A stretch of DNA of 64,000 nucleotides from Chrysopilus asiliformis (GCA_964034945.1 OZ035963.1:36518361-36582360); one strand, 5' to 3'; counted from the first letter of the stretch, positions 1-32,790 are shown. Numbers and translations: made by a program. The notes: generated by a model from the letters alone, not told the origin.

Positions 1-166
1 ATTTGGCTTAAGCATAAAGCAATTTTCTCAAAAGTAGGAAAAAAAGTGATTTCTAGATCTTCTAAAATGTATTTAAAATATTTTGTTCTCGCAACGTCGA
101 GTCCACATTTTAGTATTTATTACGTTAAATTGGCTTTGATTAAAGTAAATTATTATTTGTATTTAG

Positions 167-21855
<21,689 letters not shown>

Positions 21856-21999
21856 GGTCTGTGTTTTTAACATTTATGGTGAAAGCGTAAATCTATACAT
21901 GTTATAAGATTGTAAAGATTATGTGTTTGTATGTATGTTTGTTCCGACATTAACTCATTAACCCCCGCCATACTCAAACGAGTATACCGGATATATGTA

Positions 22000-22130
22000 T
22001 CTGTGGTAATAAGTTAAAGTAGCTTAAGTCAATTTTCAGGCGAAACCAAACTGATCTGTATTTGCATTTACAAACAGATCATAGTCGCTTAATTTAATAA
22101 TTTAATTTGACTTTAGTTTGCTTACTCTGG
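22000..22130. repeat. Diverged inverted-repeat element related to 61038-61163
   Basis: TCTGTGGTAATAAGTTAAAG and CTTAAGTCAATTTTCAGG parallel the unit at 61038. The inner CAGGCGAAACCAAACTGATC resembles the tail of the tRNA-derived repeat at 24232. It lies 145 bp after the HERC2 stop and may overlap the 3' UTR. Confidence 0.5.
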
Positions 22131-23003
22131 CCTTATTCAAGAAATCGAATTCAATACAAATATAATTTTTATGCAAATTTATATGAAATATAACATTTTT
22201 CACATGGAAACAAAAAATCACATTAATAATTTGAACAAAAGATAAAATATTTTGCAATAATTTATGAAAATAATTTCTATATTTGCTGAATTAAATATTC
22301 GTTGCTAACAATCTGATGCAATTGACAATTGCCCAACTATGATATATGTGTTAGAATATACGCGCGTGCGCATCAACGGATCATGATGATGGTTTGTCAT
22401 TTCATCATGGAAAGACTCACGCTTGAACAACATTTCCAAATCATCCAAATTTCCTTCGAAAATATGTCAATTCGCGAAACTACGTAAATTTTATGGTCGA
22501 CATAATCGACCATCTCAGCTTGCTATTCGTCGTACTGTAAATAAATTTCGAACCATATACTCCATTTTGCGCAAAGATTATGGTATGCGTCGTTCGCAAA
22601 ATTGTTTTCAGTAATGAGGCTCATGTTTGGCCCAATGGATTTGAGAACAAGCAAAATTGTCGCTTTTGGAATGAATCAATTTTGGTGTGATTTGTCCTTT
22701 AAGGTTGTTATCTGCAACGCATCAAAAACAAAATGTATTTTCAACGAAACATTGAAGATATTATTTCTTTTCATTATAAGAAGAATAGCCAAAAGTGACG
22801 TAAGATAATATGTGTTTCACAAATTTTAATATCACAAATGGTGACAGATCAGTAAGCATTTCTTCACATCAAAACATCAACAAACATAAATTGTCATTAT
22901 CGTGTAAATAAAAAATGACGACAAGCAAATGTCATTATTTGTTGTCATTATAATGACACCGTGTAGACGCCGTGTAAATGAGAATTGTACCTTTTGTCAG
23001 AAA

Positions 23004-23061
23004 AATGACAATCTGTCATAAAGCAATGAACTTGTCCATTCTTTTATGACAGATTGTCATT
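23004..23061. repeat. Perfect 19-bp hairpin in the insertion within the rosa-like pseudogene
   Basis: Arms 23004-23022 and 23043-23061 (AATGACAATCTGTCATAAA and its inverse) enclose 20 nt. Neighbouring TGTCATTAT motifs suggest part of a foldback element. Confidence 0.8.
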
Positions 23062-23284
23062 ATCTGTCCCAGCACATATTGATTTCCGCATGTTTGTATT
23101 TTGTTTTTCTATTGAATTCCTGTTTCCAAACAGGAAATCAAAATTATCGGATGACATTCTCAAAAAGTTTTTGAATAATTCCGGATTATTTTGTCGCATT
23201 TGAATGGCTAAAGTTTCATAAAAGTCACTAACACCAACAAGCCAAAAACGTTAGAGGAGCTTAGGAACAATATCGAACGCGAAA

Positions 23285-23330
23285 TTGCCAACGTTCCGGC
23301 CGATATGTTGCCAACGTTCCGGCCGATATG
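23285..23330 (+). repeat. Exact 23-bp tandem duplication
   Basis: TTGCCAACGTTCCGGCCGATATG occurs twice in a row (described by its ends TTGCCAACG and GCCGATATG). It shifts the pseudogene frame, so it arose after or during decay. Confidence 0.9.
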
Positions 23331-23924
23331 TGTGGAAGAGTGGTGGAAAATTGGCTCCAAAGAATCAATCAGCGCAAACGTGCTCGCGGTGGCCTTATAA
23401 ACGACATCGAACTTCATATTTAAATGTAACATGTCCACTACAAATAAATTTCAGCCCGATATCTCAATTATTTTGTGTTTTATTTAAATACAAAATTGTT
23501 ATGTCCTTGTTGAAAGACCCTTTACAGTTACTAATACATTGACACATGCATTTAGAACCGTCCACCTACATTTTCGAATTCGGATGAATATGCAGGTTCA
23601 CTAGTTATACTGGACATCAACTGTATATGGTTTAAACAAGTGTTCCAAATGTTTAATTTATCGTTCTTGTATTCCTACTCCATGAAAGGAATAAAATAGT
23701 AACCACACAACATTAACGCTTTTAGGAACGATTTCACACATTTTGGTACATAACTGCCTTCAGCGGAGAACGAAAAACATAGTCTTATCGCTCTATTTTT
23801 CTAAACGTTTCTATTCTTCTTCGGCTTTTCACTCCCGCAAAGGCACCAAAAAGTCCAGAAATCGCTCCAAATTACATTTTCGTTCCCGAAATAGAGAGCG
23901 AATCAAATGTGAAAACAATAAAGG

Positions 23925-24760
23925 TAAGTGCACACGATATGATCACTGTTCATATTTCTGAACATACGCATATGTTGCTTATAAGCTTCAAATGCTCATA
24001 TGTTCATACAATATATGAAAGGTGTTCACACGATATGAACATTTTGTCCCAAAGCTTCAAATTTTTAGGTGTGTTCATATGTGCTCAAATGCATTGTGTT
24101 CATATTTTTCTGCGCGTATGAACAACTGTTCAGACGATATGAACGTTTTGTTCAAATTACAGATATGAACAATTTTTAAGAACATTTGAGCACACAACAC
24201 AACAAATTACAAAACTGTCGAAAACTTTTTTTTGTGTTATATGCCAGGAGCTTGAAGGCGAAGACCAAACTGGTCCGTGTTTTAAAGTCCATGAACAGAA
24301 AAGTTCAAATTCGAATCGAATTATTTACCCTGAGTGGGATTTGAACCACTGCTCATTGGATCACAAGGCAAGTACTTAACTGACTGAGCCATCCACGCCA
24401 CAAATCTAAAACCTACTAGACCCAAATAAAAACCAGAAAACATGAATTTACGTACAAATTTTACTCAAAATTTTACATTTGAACATGTTGAAAACTTAGC
24501 CCATGTTCAAATGTGACAGTGTGTTCATATCTGTGATCATACGTCCGAATTTTACAAACTGGGTTCATACGGTCCCAAAATAGTGTTCACACGGTATGAA
24601 CAGGTCGTGCTCATACGTTTGCTCACGGCATGTTCAAATGTGTTCATATGCCTTGTGTTCATACGTATGAACACAAAAATATGGTGTTCAGACGATATGA
24701 ACACGTTTGGGACACTTTTTTGCTCAAAAATATGAACAGTGATCATATCGTGTGCACTTA
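23925..24760. mobile_element. Foldback-like DNA element, 836 bp, with a SINE inside
   Basis: The ends are 33-bp perfect inverted repeats beginning TAAGTGCACACGATATGATC. A TA at each outer edge is consistent with a TA target site. Both halves are packed with variants of TGTTCATAYG and CGATATGAAC, giving many alternative pairings. A tRNA-derived sequence occupies about 24232-24435. No protein frame. Confidence 0.78.
24232..24435 (-). repeat. tRNA-derived SINE (minus strand)
   Basis: Read on the minus strand, GGATGGCTCAGTCAGTTAAG resembles a tRNA D-arm/A box, and GGTTCAAATCCC is a B box, at the right spacing. A non-tRNA tail follows (CGGACCAGTTTGGTCTTCGC), with relatives at 22040 and 61080. These fit a Pol III promoter of a SINE rather than a working tRNA, because acceptor-stem pairing is absent. 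Confidence 0.68.
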
Positions 24761-24763
24761 ACT

Positions 24764-26524
24764 TTACTCCGATAAGAGAGAAATGTTAAAGAGTTTTAAG
24801 AACGAAAAAATGTGATAAAAATTTAAAAACTGATTTAAACAAAAATATATTTTTTAAATTAATTTTTAAATTTCTTTCTTTGCAGATGGATTTTTACATA
24901 GCTCGTTATATTTCTTTGACGCAACAATACTTTACACTCTCAAAAATATATGTTTATATTTTTTATTTAATTGATTTTAGTTCCAAAATTAGTAAAAAAA
25001 AGTCTACATACTTTAATTGTGTAAGTTTACTTCATATTTTCTAACTGCGTATTAAATTATTTAAAACAATGCAATAAATTTTTTTTTGAATTTTAAATAA
25101 TGTAAAAAAAATTAGTTTTATTGAAACACATAAAAAGTGAAAGAAAAACAAAAAATGAAATTTCAAACAACTTGTGCGAATTTAAACATTATCAAAATGT
25201 AATACAACATGACTATTTTTTAATTCTCTTAATTTCGATATTTAAAAATGTATGTAGAATTACTGTTCTTCTTTTTGACAAACATACATAATGAAAAAAA
25301 ATTTAAATATTCACTAATAGTAGAGATCTCATTAGATTTAGTGCTGTCAATTTATTTTACGTTGTAGTCAAACAATGAATTATTGAAATCAAACAACAAA
25401 ATGCCTAAAATGAAATATAAAGTATTGAATTATTAACATTATATATATGAACTATTGGCTTAGAAATTGTATTGATTAATAAATTATAAAAGTGAAATCT
25501 AGAAACATTCGATAATTTACGGTAGGACTAAATTACTATTGTGCTCTTTCAGATCTACTTAAAAATTTGAATTGTCTATCAGTTATTTGTGGGTACTACA
25601 TATGTCAATATCATGAGAGTTTTCATATTACACAATATCACTGTATAATCGCTAGAAAAAGATACAGGGAATCACTGAAAACTTAAAATTCGGTAATTAT
25701 CAGTAACTATCTTGATTTACTTGACCTAATGATAATCTATTACACACTCTTGGCCATACTGATTTTCAGTTCTCCAAAATTCATGCGACCAATAGTATTT
25801 TTGTTTATCATCGATTCGTTTAAAAAATGGCTATACAAGTCGTTCTCATAATCAATATGTTTGAATAATAAACATAAAAAAAGTTGTCCCTAGGCATAAA
25901 CAAATACTGAAAATTTGTTTTTACAATTCAAGCATTTTGCTTTTTTTTATATGTTTTTTGTGTTTTGATAAAGAGTTTCTATTTTTTGTTATCAATACTG
26001 AATATGCTTTCCCTTTTTCAATAAATAGGTACTATCTCCTTAAAACAACTCGTATTGATGTAATAAGAACATTAAAATCCAACTGTTATAATATAAAACT
26101 TTAATTACATATGTATTTAGCTGTATCAATTTGAATAGACGAAGTAAAATGTTTTAGAACTAGCAATAATGTATTTAAAATATTAGAACACAAACATGAT
26201 AATTTCTAGTTACAAACTGATATAAGCACTAAACACTTTTACAAACTTTAACATACTTTTTACCCACCTCAACCAGACATACCATACCTTAAGTATTCTT
26301 TCTTTAATGTATTTTTGTTGTTTCCCAATTTGAAATGGTTTTTGATTTGATGTGGTTTTTATTACCTGTTCAAAACATTTATAAAATTGTGATGATAAAC
26401 TTAATTTTAACAATGATCTTTGATTGATATTGAAAAATAAAAATATAATGAATAAAATAAGAAACAGAATATATTTTCCGTCAAAAAATTGCTTTAATTG
26501 AAATGAATTTCTAACAAAGTCATA
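24764..26524. other. AT-rich intergenic DNA, nothing recognised
   Basis: Very AT-rich, with long A/T runs and no reading frame of note, no splice-supported exon and no element ends found by eye. Confidence 0.6.
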
Positions 26525-26526
26525 TA

Positions 26527-27375
26527 CAGAGTGACCTCGATAAACACAACCCTCGTAAAACACAACTCCTTGGTTAACGCAACATTCACAATTTTACGCT
26601 GTTGACCCAGCAACTTCCAACTGGGTTAACGCAACTTATTTATTGTCTGGTACTTGATTTGAACAAAAAAAATTGTTATAAAAAACCATTTTTTGACTTT
26701 ATTCTCTGTTTATTGTTTTTATTTATTAAATTTACAAATAGGGTTGTTCAGTCGGAGTTGGACAAAATTATTGCTTTAGGAGTCGGAGTGGGTAAATTTT
26801 CACAATACAGTTTAATAGTCGGAGTCAATTCGCCGTCTCTAACTCCGAACCGGTTATTTTACCTCCCTTGGACATTTTAGTTTATTGGTCAAACCTCAAT
26901 GTTTTACAACCAAAAACAATGTTTGATTTGGGTTTGAGGTGATTTAATGATTTTTTTAGACGAAGGAGTCGGAGTCGCAGTATGAGTTAGATCTTCTAGA
27001 CTTTCAGGAGTCGGAGTCGGATATTCTAAAATTTCAAGAGTCAGAGTTGGAGTCGAAGGTTAAGCCACAGTATACAGTGTGGTTAAGCTATCGACTCCAC
27101 AGCCCTGGTTCGAAAAAATAAATCGGTGCTAAATTACAATTGAGATGGCGTAGTCAGATTGAATTTCTATATAAGGCGGAGTTTTGCACAATTTTATTGA
27201 GAATACTTTCGGTTCAATTAGTTTTTCGATTTGATGTTTTGTTCTGTTACAAAACATTGTTCAACTATTTTTGATTTCTTTGCTGATATATAATGTTGTC
27301 ACTCAGTTATTGCAACTGACTTGGTTATTGCAATAGGCTCTGTCCACTATAGTAGCGATTATCGAGGTCACGCTG
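26527..27375. mobile_element. pogo-like MITE, TA target site, with a nested hAT remnant
   Basis: The termini CAGAGTGACCTCGATAA and the inverse of TTATCGAGGTCACGCTG differ at one base; TA lies outside each end (26525-26526, 27376-27377). Sub-terminal repeats GTTAACGCAAC and TTATTGCAA are typical of pogo/Tigger-type elements with repeated binding sites. It contains the hAT remnant at 26739-27107. Confidence 0.8.
26739..27107. mobile_element. hAT MITE remnant rich in GGAGTCGGAGTC repeats
   Basis: The right end CGACTCCACAGCCCTG is the inverse of the common hAT terminus CAGGGCTGTGGAGTCG; the left end TAGGGTTGTTCAGTCGG is a mutated version. The interior has many GAGTCGGAGT motifs. Flanking 8-mers (TTTACAAA, GTTCGAAA) match at only 5 of 8 positions, so the copy is old. 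Confidence 0.68.
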
Positions 27376-27377
27376 TA

Positions 27378-28153
27378 TTGGAATGTAAACCAGAGTAACA
27401 AAAAGATTTTTTTAACAGAAAATTGTCTATATGTATATAAATGTCATAACACACTATCAGTGGTCCCTTATTGATATAAAAATATAAATATTTTCATGCG
27501 AGGATTTTGATACAATCCGATATACTAAAAATATAATTTTATACAATTATAGAAATATTTATTTGTAAAAATTTTCAAAAGAGCTTGCAGCTTTGCGCAA
27601 TATGCTTTTTGAACGAAATAATTTCAGGTACTATACACCATTTTATTGTTGCATAGAAATGTCTAAAAGGTGAAAGAACACATAATTAAATTAAAAGTTT
27701 TGGAATAAATTATACGATTACAATAACAAAAAATATTATTTATATTTAATATACGTATAAATTAAAGAATTGAAGAATTAATGTGTATTTGTACTACAAC
27801 CCTTTATTTAGTTTTACTTGTAAGCTAAGATAACACATCCCGAGGAAAACACGATTGGTTCGAACTCCAAATTTAATGTTGTTGTTGGTATTAGCCGATA
27901 CGAAATTGTAAATTGCAATACCTTTTTCCCCAGAAATGTGTAGGTTTTTGCCAATTCCCCGTCTCGGTCAATTTATGCTTCGTCTTCTGTACATAAAGTT
28001 AATTGAAAAAAATGTATATGAGGTTTGATTTCTTGTCATGTTTGCAAACAATGGAAGGCATGAAAACTGCTGTCAACATAGTGAGCGAGAAAGAATTATT
28101 CCTTTGCGAGACAGGAACGTACTCATGTAGTGCAAAAAATTTTGCAGTTCTAC
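27378..28153. other. Intergenic, nothing recognised
   Basis: AT-rich; no element ends, repeats or coding frame recognised. Confidence 0.5.
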
Positions 28154-28156
28154 TAG

Positions 28157-29027
28157 GGGTGCGTTCCTTTATTAACCGTGGTTAACCGCGGTAAAGAGAA
28201 ATGCGTTCTTAAATGCCTACGGTTAACGCTCAGTAAACTTTACTGCCGTTCCTAAATCTCAAAGTTAAGCTAGAACCTGAATCGTACGTCGATGCGTCCA
28301 TCATGCGTCCGTCACGTTGACAGTTCGAGTAGAATCAACGGGCTGCTATGCGTACTCCCCTAATAATACGTTTTCCGATGCGGCAACCGCATAGAGTAGG
28401 TCGAATTTCTACTTTTACATGCGGCAACGTACAAAAATGTCATTTCCCAAAAAAGTTTGTTTACGATTTAAGCAATTTAAGTATGGAACAAATTGAAAGT
28501 AATTGTTTCGACGATAAACTAATAGAAGAAGTGCAAAACAATGAATTAACTCCAGATTCGTTGCCGTACCCAACTGTCACCGCATCGAACTGTCAACCGG
28601 ACGCACGCATGACGGACGCATCGACGTACGATTCAGGTTCTACCTTTAAGCTGTCAAAGTTACTTTTCTCAACTGTGCTTGAGAGCTGAGTTGGAGAAAG
28701 TTAACTTTAATTGTAATTAAAGAACGCGATAAAGTTAACCGAGACGGTTACAACTGTAAATCAACTGTCAATTCGTTTCGTAGTCTCGAATGAGTTTTGT
28801 GCAGAATAATGGAGGATTTTATTGTGGTCCTTGTAAATTAAAAATACGACATGCTTTGATCATTTGTTGGTCCGACATATTGTTGTGCACATCACTGCTG
28901 TCAAAGTTAACCAAATCGCGTTCTTTTAATCAGAGTTAACGTCGGTAAAATTTCAACTTTGGCAATTAGCTGTTCTAACTTTGACAAACCCAACCTTTAC
29001 TTTACTCGGGAATAAAGGAACGCACCC
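28157..29027. mobile_element. Harbinger-like element, TAG duplication, with a nested MITE
   Basis: The ends GGGTGCGTTCCTTTATT and, inverted, the same sequence close at 29027; TAG flanks both sides (28154-28156, 29028-29030). A 3-bp duplication and GGG-GTT type ends suggest PIF/Harbinger. Many GTTAAC/GGTTAAC motifs lie under both ends. Inside, 28273-28640 is a second inverted-repeat element. Confidence 0.72.
28273..28640. mobile_element. Nested inverted-repeat element with a short MADF-like coding trace
   Basis: Inverted repeats of about 40 bp (starting GAACCTGAATCGTACGTCG) are flanked by TA on each side. Between them, ATG 28481 opens a short frame reading MEQIESNCFDDKLIEEVQNN, which resembles the start of a MADF/Myb-type DNA-binding domain found in the accessory protein of Harbinger elements. 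The frame soon loses similarity. The MADF link is tentative. Confidence 0.5.
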
Positions 29028-29030
29028 TAG

Positions 29031-29559
29031 GAGGTGTTTGCCGAGTAGCTAAATTAAAGGTTAGATTTTGTTGTTATACGCGACCCAAAATGTGCTTTTC
29101 GTAACGCTTTTGCCACCTTTAAATAAACGTCAGTTTGGTTACATTGCAGGATCCAAGTTAAGTGGTTTGAGCGTTGCGAAACCTTGTTGGGACTCTGTTT
29201 CTATTTGGAGCCACTGCCGGGATCATAGAGTTGGGACGCATGGAGTGGCAATATCCACGTTTCAAACAAGTGAAAATATTACCGTTTAGTAGCATTATAG
29301 ATTGTAGTCACAACCGTAGTGAGTGAAATGTCCTTTCAACCACATTTTGGAGACAATTTCAATAGACCAGGATTTGCGAACAAATTACTAGTTGGGATAT
29401 CAATGCAATTTGGCGGTTTTTTTGAAACTCGAATTTTTCAAAAATTTGTACCATAGGAAATGATTTATTTGCCAGTGAAATTTACTCAATTCAAAATATT
29501 TGGCCAGAAAGTTTTTTACGGTAATATTTCGTTTCGAGTAAAACTATATTAGACATATT
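29031..29559. other. Intergenic, nothing recognised
   Basis: No repeat or coding signal could be assigned. Confidence 0.5.
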
Positions 29560-30095
29560 TTTTTCGAATATTTTTGTCGAATAAATTAAAAATGATTCTT
29601 TTCACATAGAATTTATTTTCGCGAATTTTAAATCTCTTGTAACTCAACTGAAAAAGAATCGAAAAGAATATTTTTTTAAAATTCTTTTTCCATTTCCTTC
29701 TCTTTGAGCTAAATTGGAGTATTCGTTTATCCGCTTGTCACTTATAGTACTTATAAATTCCTCCGCCACCACCCCAACCAACAAACCACTAATTTACAAC
29801 CCCCCACCCACATCCCTCTTCTTTTCCCTCCCACCTCCCTTCCTACTCCACAGCCCAAATAATTCCTTCCACCACCCCGTCGCGTCACTCTTCTGTACCA
29901 TAAATCCCCTCTCTAAACCGTTTCTTATTCAAAATTATGACATACATATTTTCGTTTTAAATACTTCATACAATAATTTAATTCGCGAATCATTCTTTTG
30001 CGATAAATTCCTGAACGATTTATATTTTCAGTATTTTCAGAACGAATCATATTTTCAATTTTCGAACTTTTCGATTCGGTTCGCGAATGAAATTT
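29560..30095. repeat. Dispersed repeat family 4 (TTCGCGAAT family) with C-rich tract
   Basis: Shares AAAGAATCGAAAAGAAT, TTATCCGCTTGTC and TTCGCGAAT blocks with 42541-42885. From about 29758 to 29910 one strand is nearly G-free and C-rich (CCACCACCCC, ACCCCCCACCC), unusual in this AT-rich DNA. The apparent frame across it is low-complexity and probably not a gene. Confidence 0.6.
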
Positions 30096-30100
30096 GTTAA

Positions 30101-30338
30101 CACTAGATTGCCCAAGCAAGTCATTTTGACTGCTTTTTAATTTCAATCAGAAAAACAATTATGTATATAATGACACAATTTGTTAGAATTTTGTGACTTT
30201 TTGTACAACATATAAATGCGTTTATTAATAATTGTAGTTACCTCCCCCCTCCTTCAATTCCGGTATATATATATGTGCTATATCTATATTGCCAAAAGCA
30301 GTCATTTTGACTGCTTGACTTCCTTGGGCAATCTGGTG
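30101..30338. mobile_element. PiggyBac-like MITE, 238 bp, TTAA on both sides
   Basis: TTAA at 30097-30100 and 30339-30342 brackets the ends CACTAGATTGCCCAAG and, inverted, CACCAGATTGCCCAAG. TTAA sites and CACTAG-type ends fit PiggyBac-like elements. A palindromic block AGTCATTTTGACTGC lies near each end and is also present in the related copy at 35894. Confidence 0.82.
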
Positions 30339-30342
30339 TTAA

Positions 30343-30992
30343 ACACGATTATCAAAAAAAAAAACTTTGTAAACAACACACAATACCATAGTAATCAGTA
30401 AGATTACACATTAAAGGTAATACGTATCGAACGAAAATAAAATTGGTAAAAAGACACGAAAATCCACCGAAAGGTGGGAAAAAGGTTAAAAAACATTAAG
30501 AAAACGTGTTTTGAATGACCACTTAACGAAAAATCTAATAAAAAGTAAATTTACGGTCTGGAACCAGAGAATCATCGATGACGACAGTTGGAATTGAGAA
30601 TTTATAATTTACTTCAATTCGGCTATGCGACGTGAGCTGAGATTGTGCTCAGTTGTAAACTGGTGGCGATAAATTACCAAATTTTTTCGGCATATTTAGC
30701 TACCAACTACCATGTAGTCGGCAGTCATCCATAAAAAGAAGCGCGTTGCGCAGGCTAACCTTGCAACCTACAGCCAGACAACGAAATGCTAAAATTTTCA
30801 CAGAGTTTTCATTGAAGGGGTCGCCACGTTGCTGCTGAAGTTTTTAAAGAAATTGTTCATTGCGACTAATATTACTTAGCCTACTTCGTGCGCATTTCAA
30901 ATATATCGATTACGCAAATCGATCAAACATCGAAAAACATCCAAAACTCAAGTACAGTAGTCCCCGCAATATTACAACTTAGGACCCGCGTT
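30343..30992. other. Intergenic; lone pogo-like terminus
   Basis: No gene found. CAGTAGTCCCCGCAATA at 30956 resembles the terminus of the pogo-like element at 43047, but no partner end was found. Confidence 0.45.
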
Positions 30993-31250
30993 ATTTTTAT
31001 ACCCGTATGGTGGTACCCCCCATACGAACGAAATCGTTTTTTGCGAATTTCTCAAAAACGGTGCATCTTATCAAAAAAAGTGGACGAACAAAAGTTATTT
31101 AGGATATGATTCTACATAAAACTCCCATACATCAAAATCCGATTGGAATAAATTCTAAAAAATCTTATTGGAAAATTTGACTTCAAAGTGGAATTTTGGT
31201 ACAACTGTTCGAATTTTGATACGAATATCACCATACGGGTTTTCAATAAT
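30993..31250 (+). repeat. Family 1 repeat, copy C (internally deleted)
   Basis: The left end ATACCCGTATGGTG jumps directly to GTACCCCCCATACG, dropping about 250 bp present in the 51106 copy. The right end through ACCATACGGGTTTTCAATA is intact. Confidence 0.75.
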
Positions 31251-31387
31251 GCACTACTGTTTCTACATTCTGCGTTTTTGTTCGTACGGTAATGAGTTGG
31301 TGGCACTATGGCAACTGTGTTTGTTTTGACAATATTTTTTTTATTTTTTTTAGGCTTTTATCTCGCTTTTATTTTAGTCATTTTGTA

Positions 31388-32298
31388 AAGGGTGTTTTTT
31401 TAGACGTGTGGTTTTCAATCTGGCACTACTTTTTTCGGAGTTGGTCTCACTTGATTTATGCTCAGTTTGGTTTGCCATTTCGTCAAACGACCATCAAGCG
31501 CGTCGCACGTTCGGTGAATGGGCCCAAAACGAGATGGGCACCGATCCCGATTTTCACAAGAAAATTTTGTTCAGCGATGAAGCTCACTTTTGGTTGAATG
31601 GGTACGTCAATAAGCAAAATTGTCGCATTTGGAGGGATGGTAATCCACAAGCCATTCTTCAGACGCCGTTACATCCTCAAAAAGTCGCTGTTTGGTGTGC
31701 TCCATGGGCAGAGGGAATCATTGGTCCCTATTTCTTCAAAAATGAAGCCGGCCATAATAATACAGTCAATGGGGAACGCTATAGAGCCATGATTAATGAC
31801 TTTTTCGTGCCTGAATTGGAGGATGTTGATGTGGACGACCTTTAGTTCCAACAAGACGACGCTACATGCCATACAGCCAACGAAACAATCAATTTATTGA
31901 AGGAAACTTTTGGTGAGCGCATTATCTCGCGTCGTGGGCCTGTGGCGTGGCCTCCCAGATCGTGCGATTTAACACCGCTGGACTATTTTTTGTGGGGTTA
32001 TGTGAAGTCGCTTGTCTACGCAGATAAGCCCGAGACGATTGACGCCTTGGAAGAGAATATTCGGCGCGTTATTGCTGACATACGGCCCGGCCCCAATTGC
32101 TGCAAAAATTGGTCGAAAATTGGGCCTCTCGGCTGGAATTTATTCGAGCCAGCCGCGGCGGCCACTTGCCCGAAATCATTTTTAAAACATAATGGCAAAC
32201 CCTTATCTTTATAATAAAGCTAAACTCTTGGCCATAACATTAAATTATATGCGTTTTATTTCTTCTTGAAAACCACACGTCTAAAAAAAAACACCTTT
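31388..32298 (+). mobile_element. rosa-like (DD41D) mariner element, 911 bp, internally deleted
   Basis: The ends AAGGGTGTTTTTTTAGACG and, inverted, AAAGGTGTTTTTTTTTAGACG (one mismatch and small length differences) are followed by a shared GTGTGGTTTTCAA. TA lies outside each end. It holds the catalytic two thirds of a transposase; the N-terminal DNA-binding region is deleted. Confidence 0.85.
31489..32192 (+). pseudogene. rosa-like DD41D transposase, catalytic domain, one stop and one frameshift
   Basis: The frame reads FGEWAQNEMGTDPDFHKKI, then the first Asp in LFSDEAHFWLNGY, the second in FQQDDATCHTA and the third in CDLTPLDYFLWGYVK. Forty-one residues separate the second and third Asp, the DD41D spacing of the rosa family. 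All three acidic residues are kept. A TAG at 31843 replaces the Trp normally before FQQD, and a frameshift near 32090 follows IADIRP; the C-terminus (VENWASRLEFIRASRGGHL) resumes in another frame and ends at TAA 32190. The N-terminal helix-turn-helix is missing. It has few defects compared with the copies at 22407 and 42930, so it is relatively young. Confidence 0.87.
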
Positions 32299-32369
32299 TA
32301 TTTGATTAGTATGATTAAAAATTCAAAATGACGTGAGTCTTTCGCCACGCTTGTATATACCTTAGAGTC

Positions 32370-32790
32370 TTCAACTATATATCCTTGCTTTTTAGTCATT
32401 CTTACGGACCTTTTGAATAGCATTTAGCGACCTCAGAAACCTCCAGATGATAGTTTTTCGGGAAAACTTGAGGAAAAGGATAAACACATTATCCTTACAG
32501 GACCTTCCGTTATCCTTACGGACTTTTTCACGTCAGAATCGCATTCAGCGACCCCAATAACCTCAGATGAGATTTTTCTTCAGAAAATTTGAGGAAAAGC
32601 ATAATAACGTTATCCGTACCCTTATTCTTACAAGGACGATGTAGTGAAAACATTGTATTGTCATCGCACTTGTGCAAAATTTCCAGTCAATCGGATGAGT
32701 GGAAGTGGGTCAAATTAGATTGCTAGATTTGAACCTGAGAGGCAAACAAACAGGCAGGTACGAAGGAAAGCTAAATAAAAGCTTTTAAAA
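32370..32790 (+). repeat. Dispersed repeat family 6, plus-oriented copy
   Basis: Blocks such as GAGGAAAAGGATAA, AGGACCTTCCGTTATCC and ATCGGATGAGTGGAAGTGGG recur inverted at 38455-38830, and partly at 57570-57670. No coding content. Confidence 0.65.

Larger units (their letters stand above)
22407..23423 (+). pseudogene. rosa-like (mariner superfamily) transposase, broken, with internal insertion
   Basis: Three colinear pieces of one transposase are visible. N-terminal: MERLTLEQHFQIIQ, then FYGRHNRPSQLAIRRTVNKF. Middle, with the first catalytic Asp region degraded to Asn: IVFSNEAHVWPNGFENKQNC, about 22600-22690. C-terminal: LEELRNNIEREIANVPADM and VENWLQRINQRKRARGG, ending at TAA 23421. Stops and frameshifts occur throughout. 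About 450 bp of unrelated sequence with a hairpin (23004-23061) interrupts it, and 23 bp are tandemly duplicated at 23285-23330. The family is the same as at 31388. Confidence 0.8.

Noticed and set aside
24340..24405. Functional tRNA gene
   Set aside because: A and B boxes are present, but acceptor-stem pairing is missing and a non-tRNA tail follows, so a SINE is more likely.
26210..26563. Minus-strand 117-residue frame
   Set aside because: AT-rich, Phe/Leu/Ile/Lys composition, crosses the boundary of the pogo-like element, no recognised domain.
29714..30100. 128-residue Pro/Ser/Asn-rich frame
   Set aside because: It spans the C-rich tract of a dispersed repeat, shows no domain, and its composition explains the open frame.
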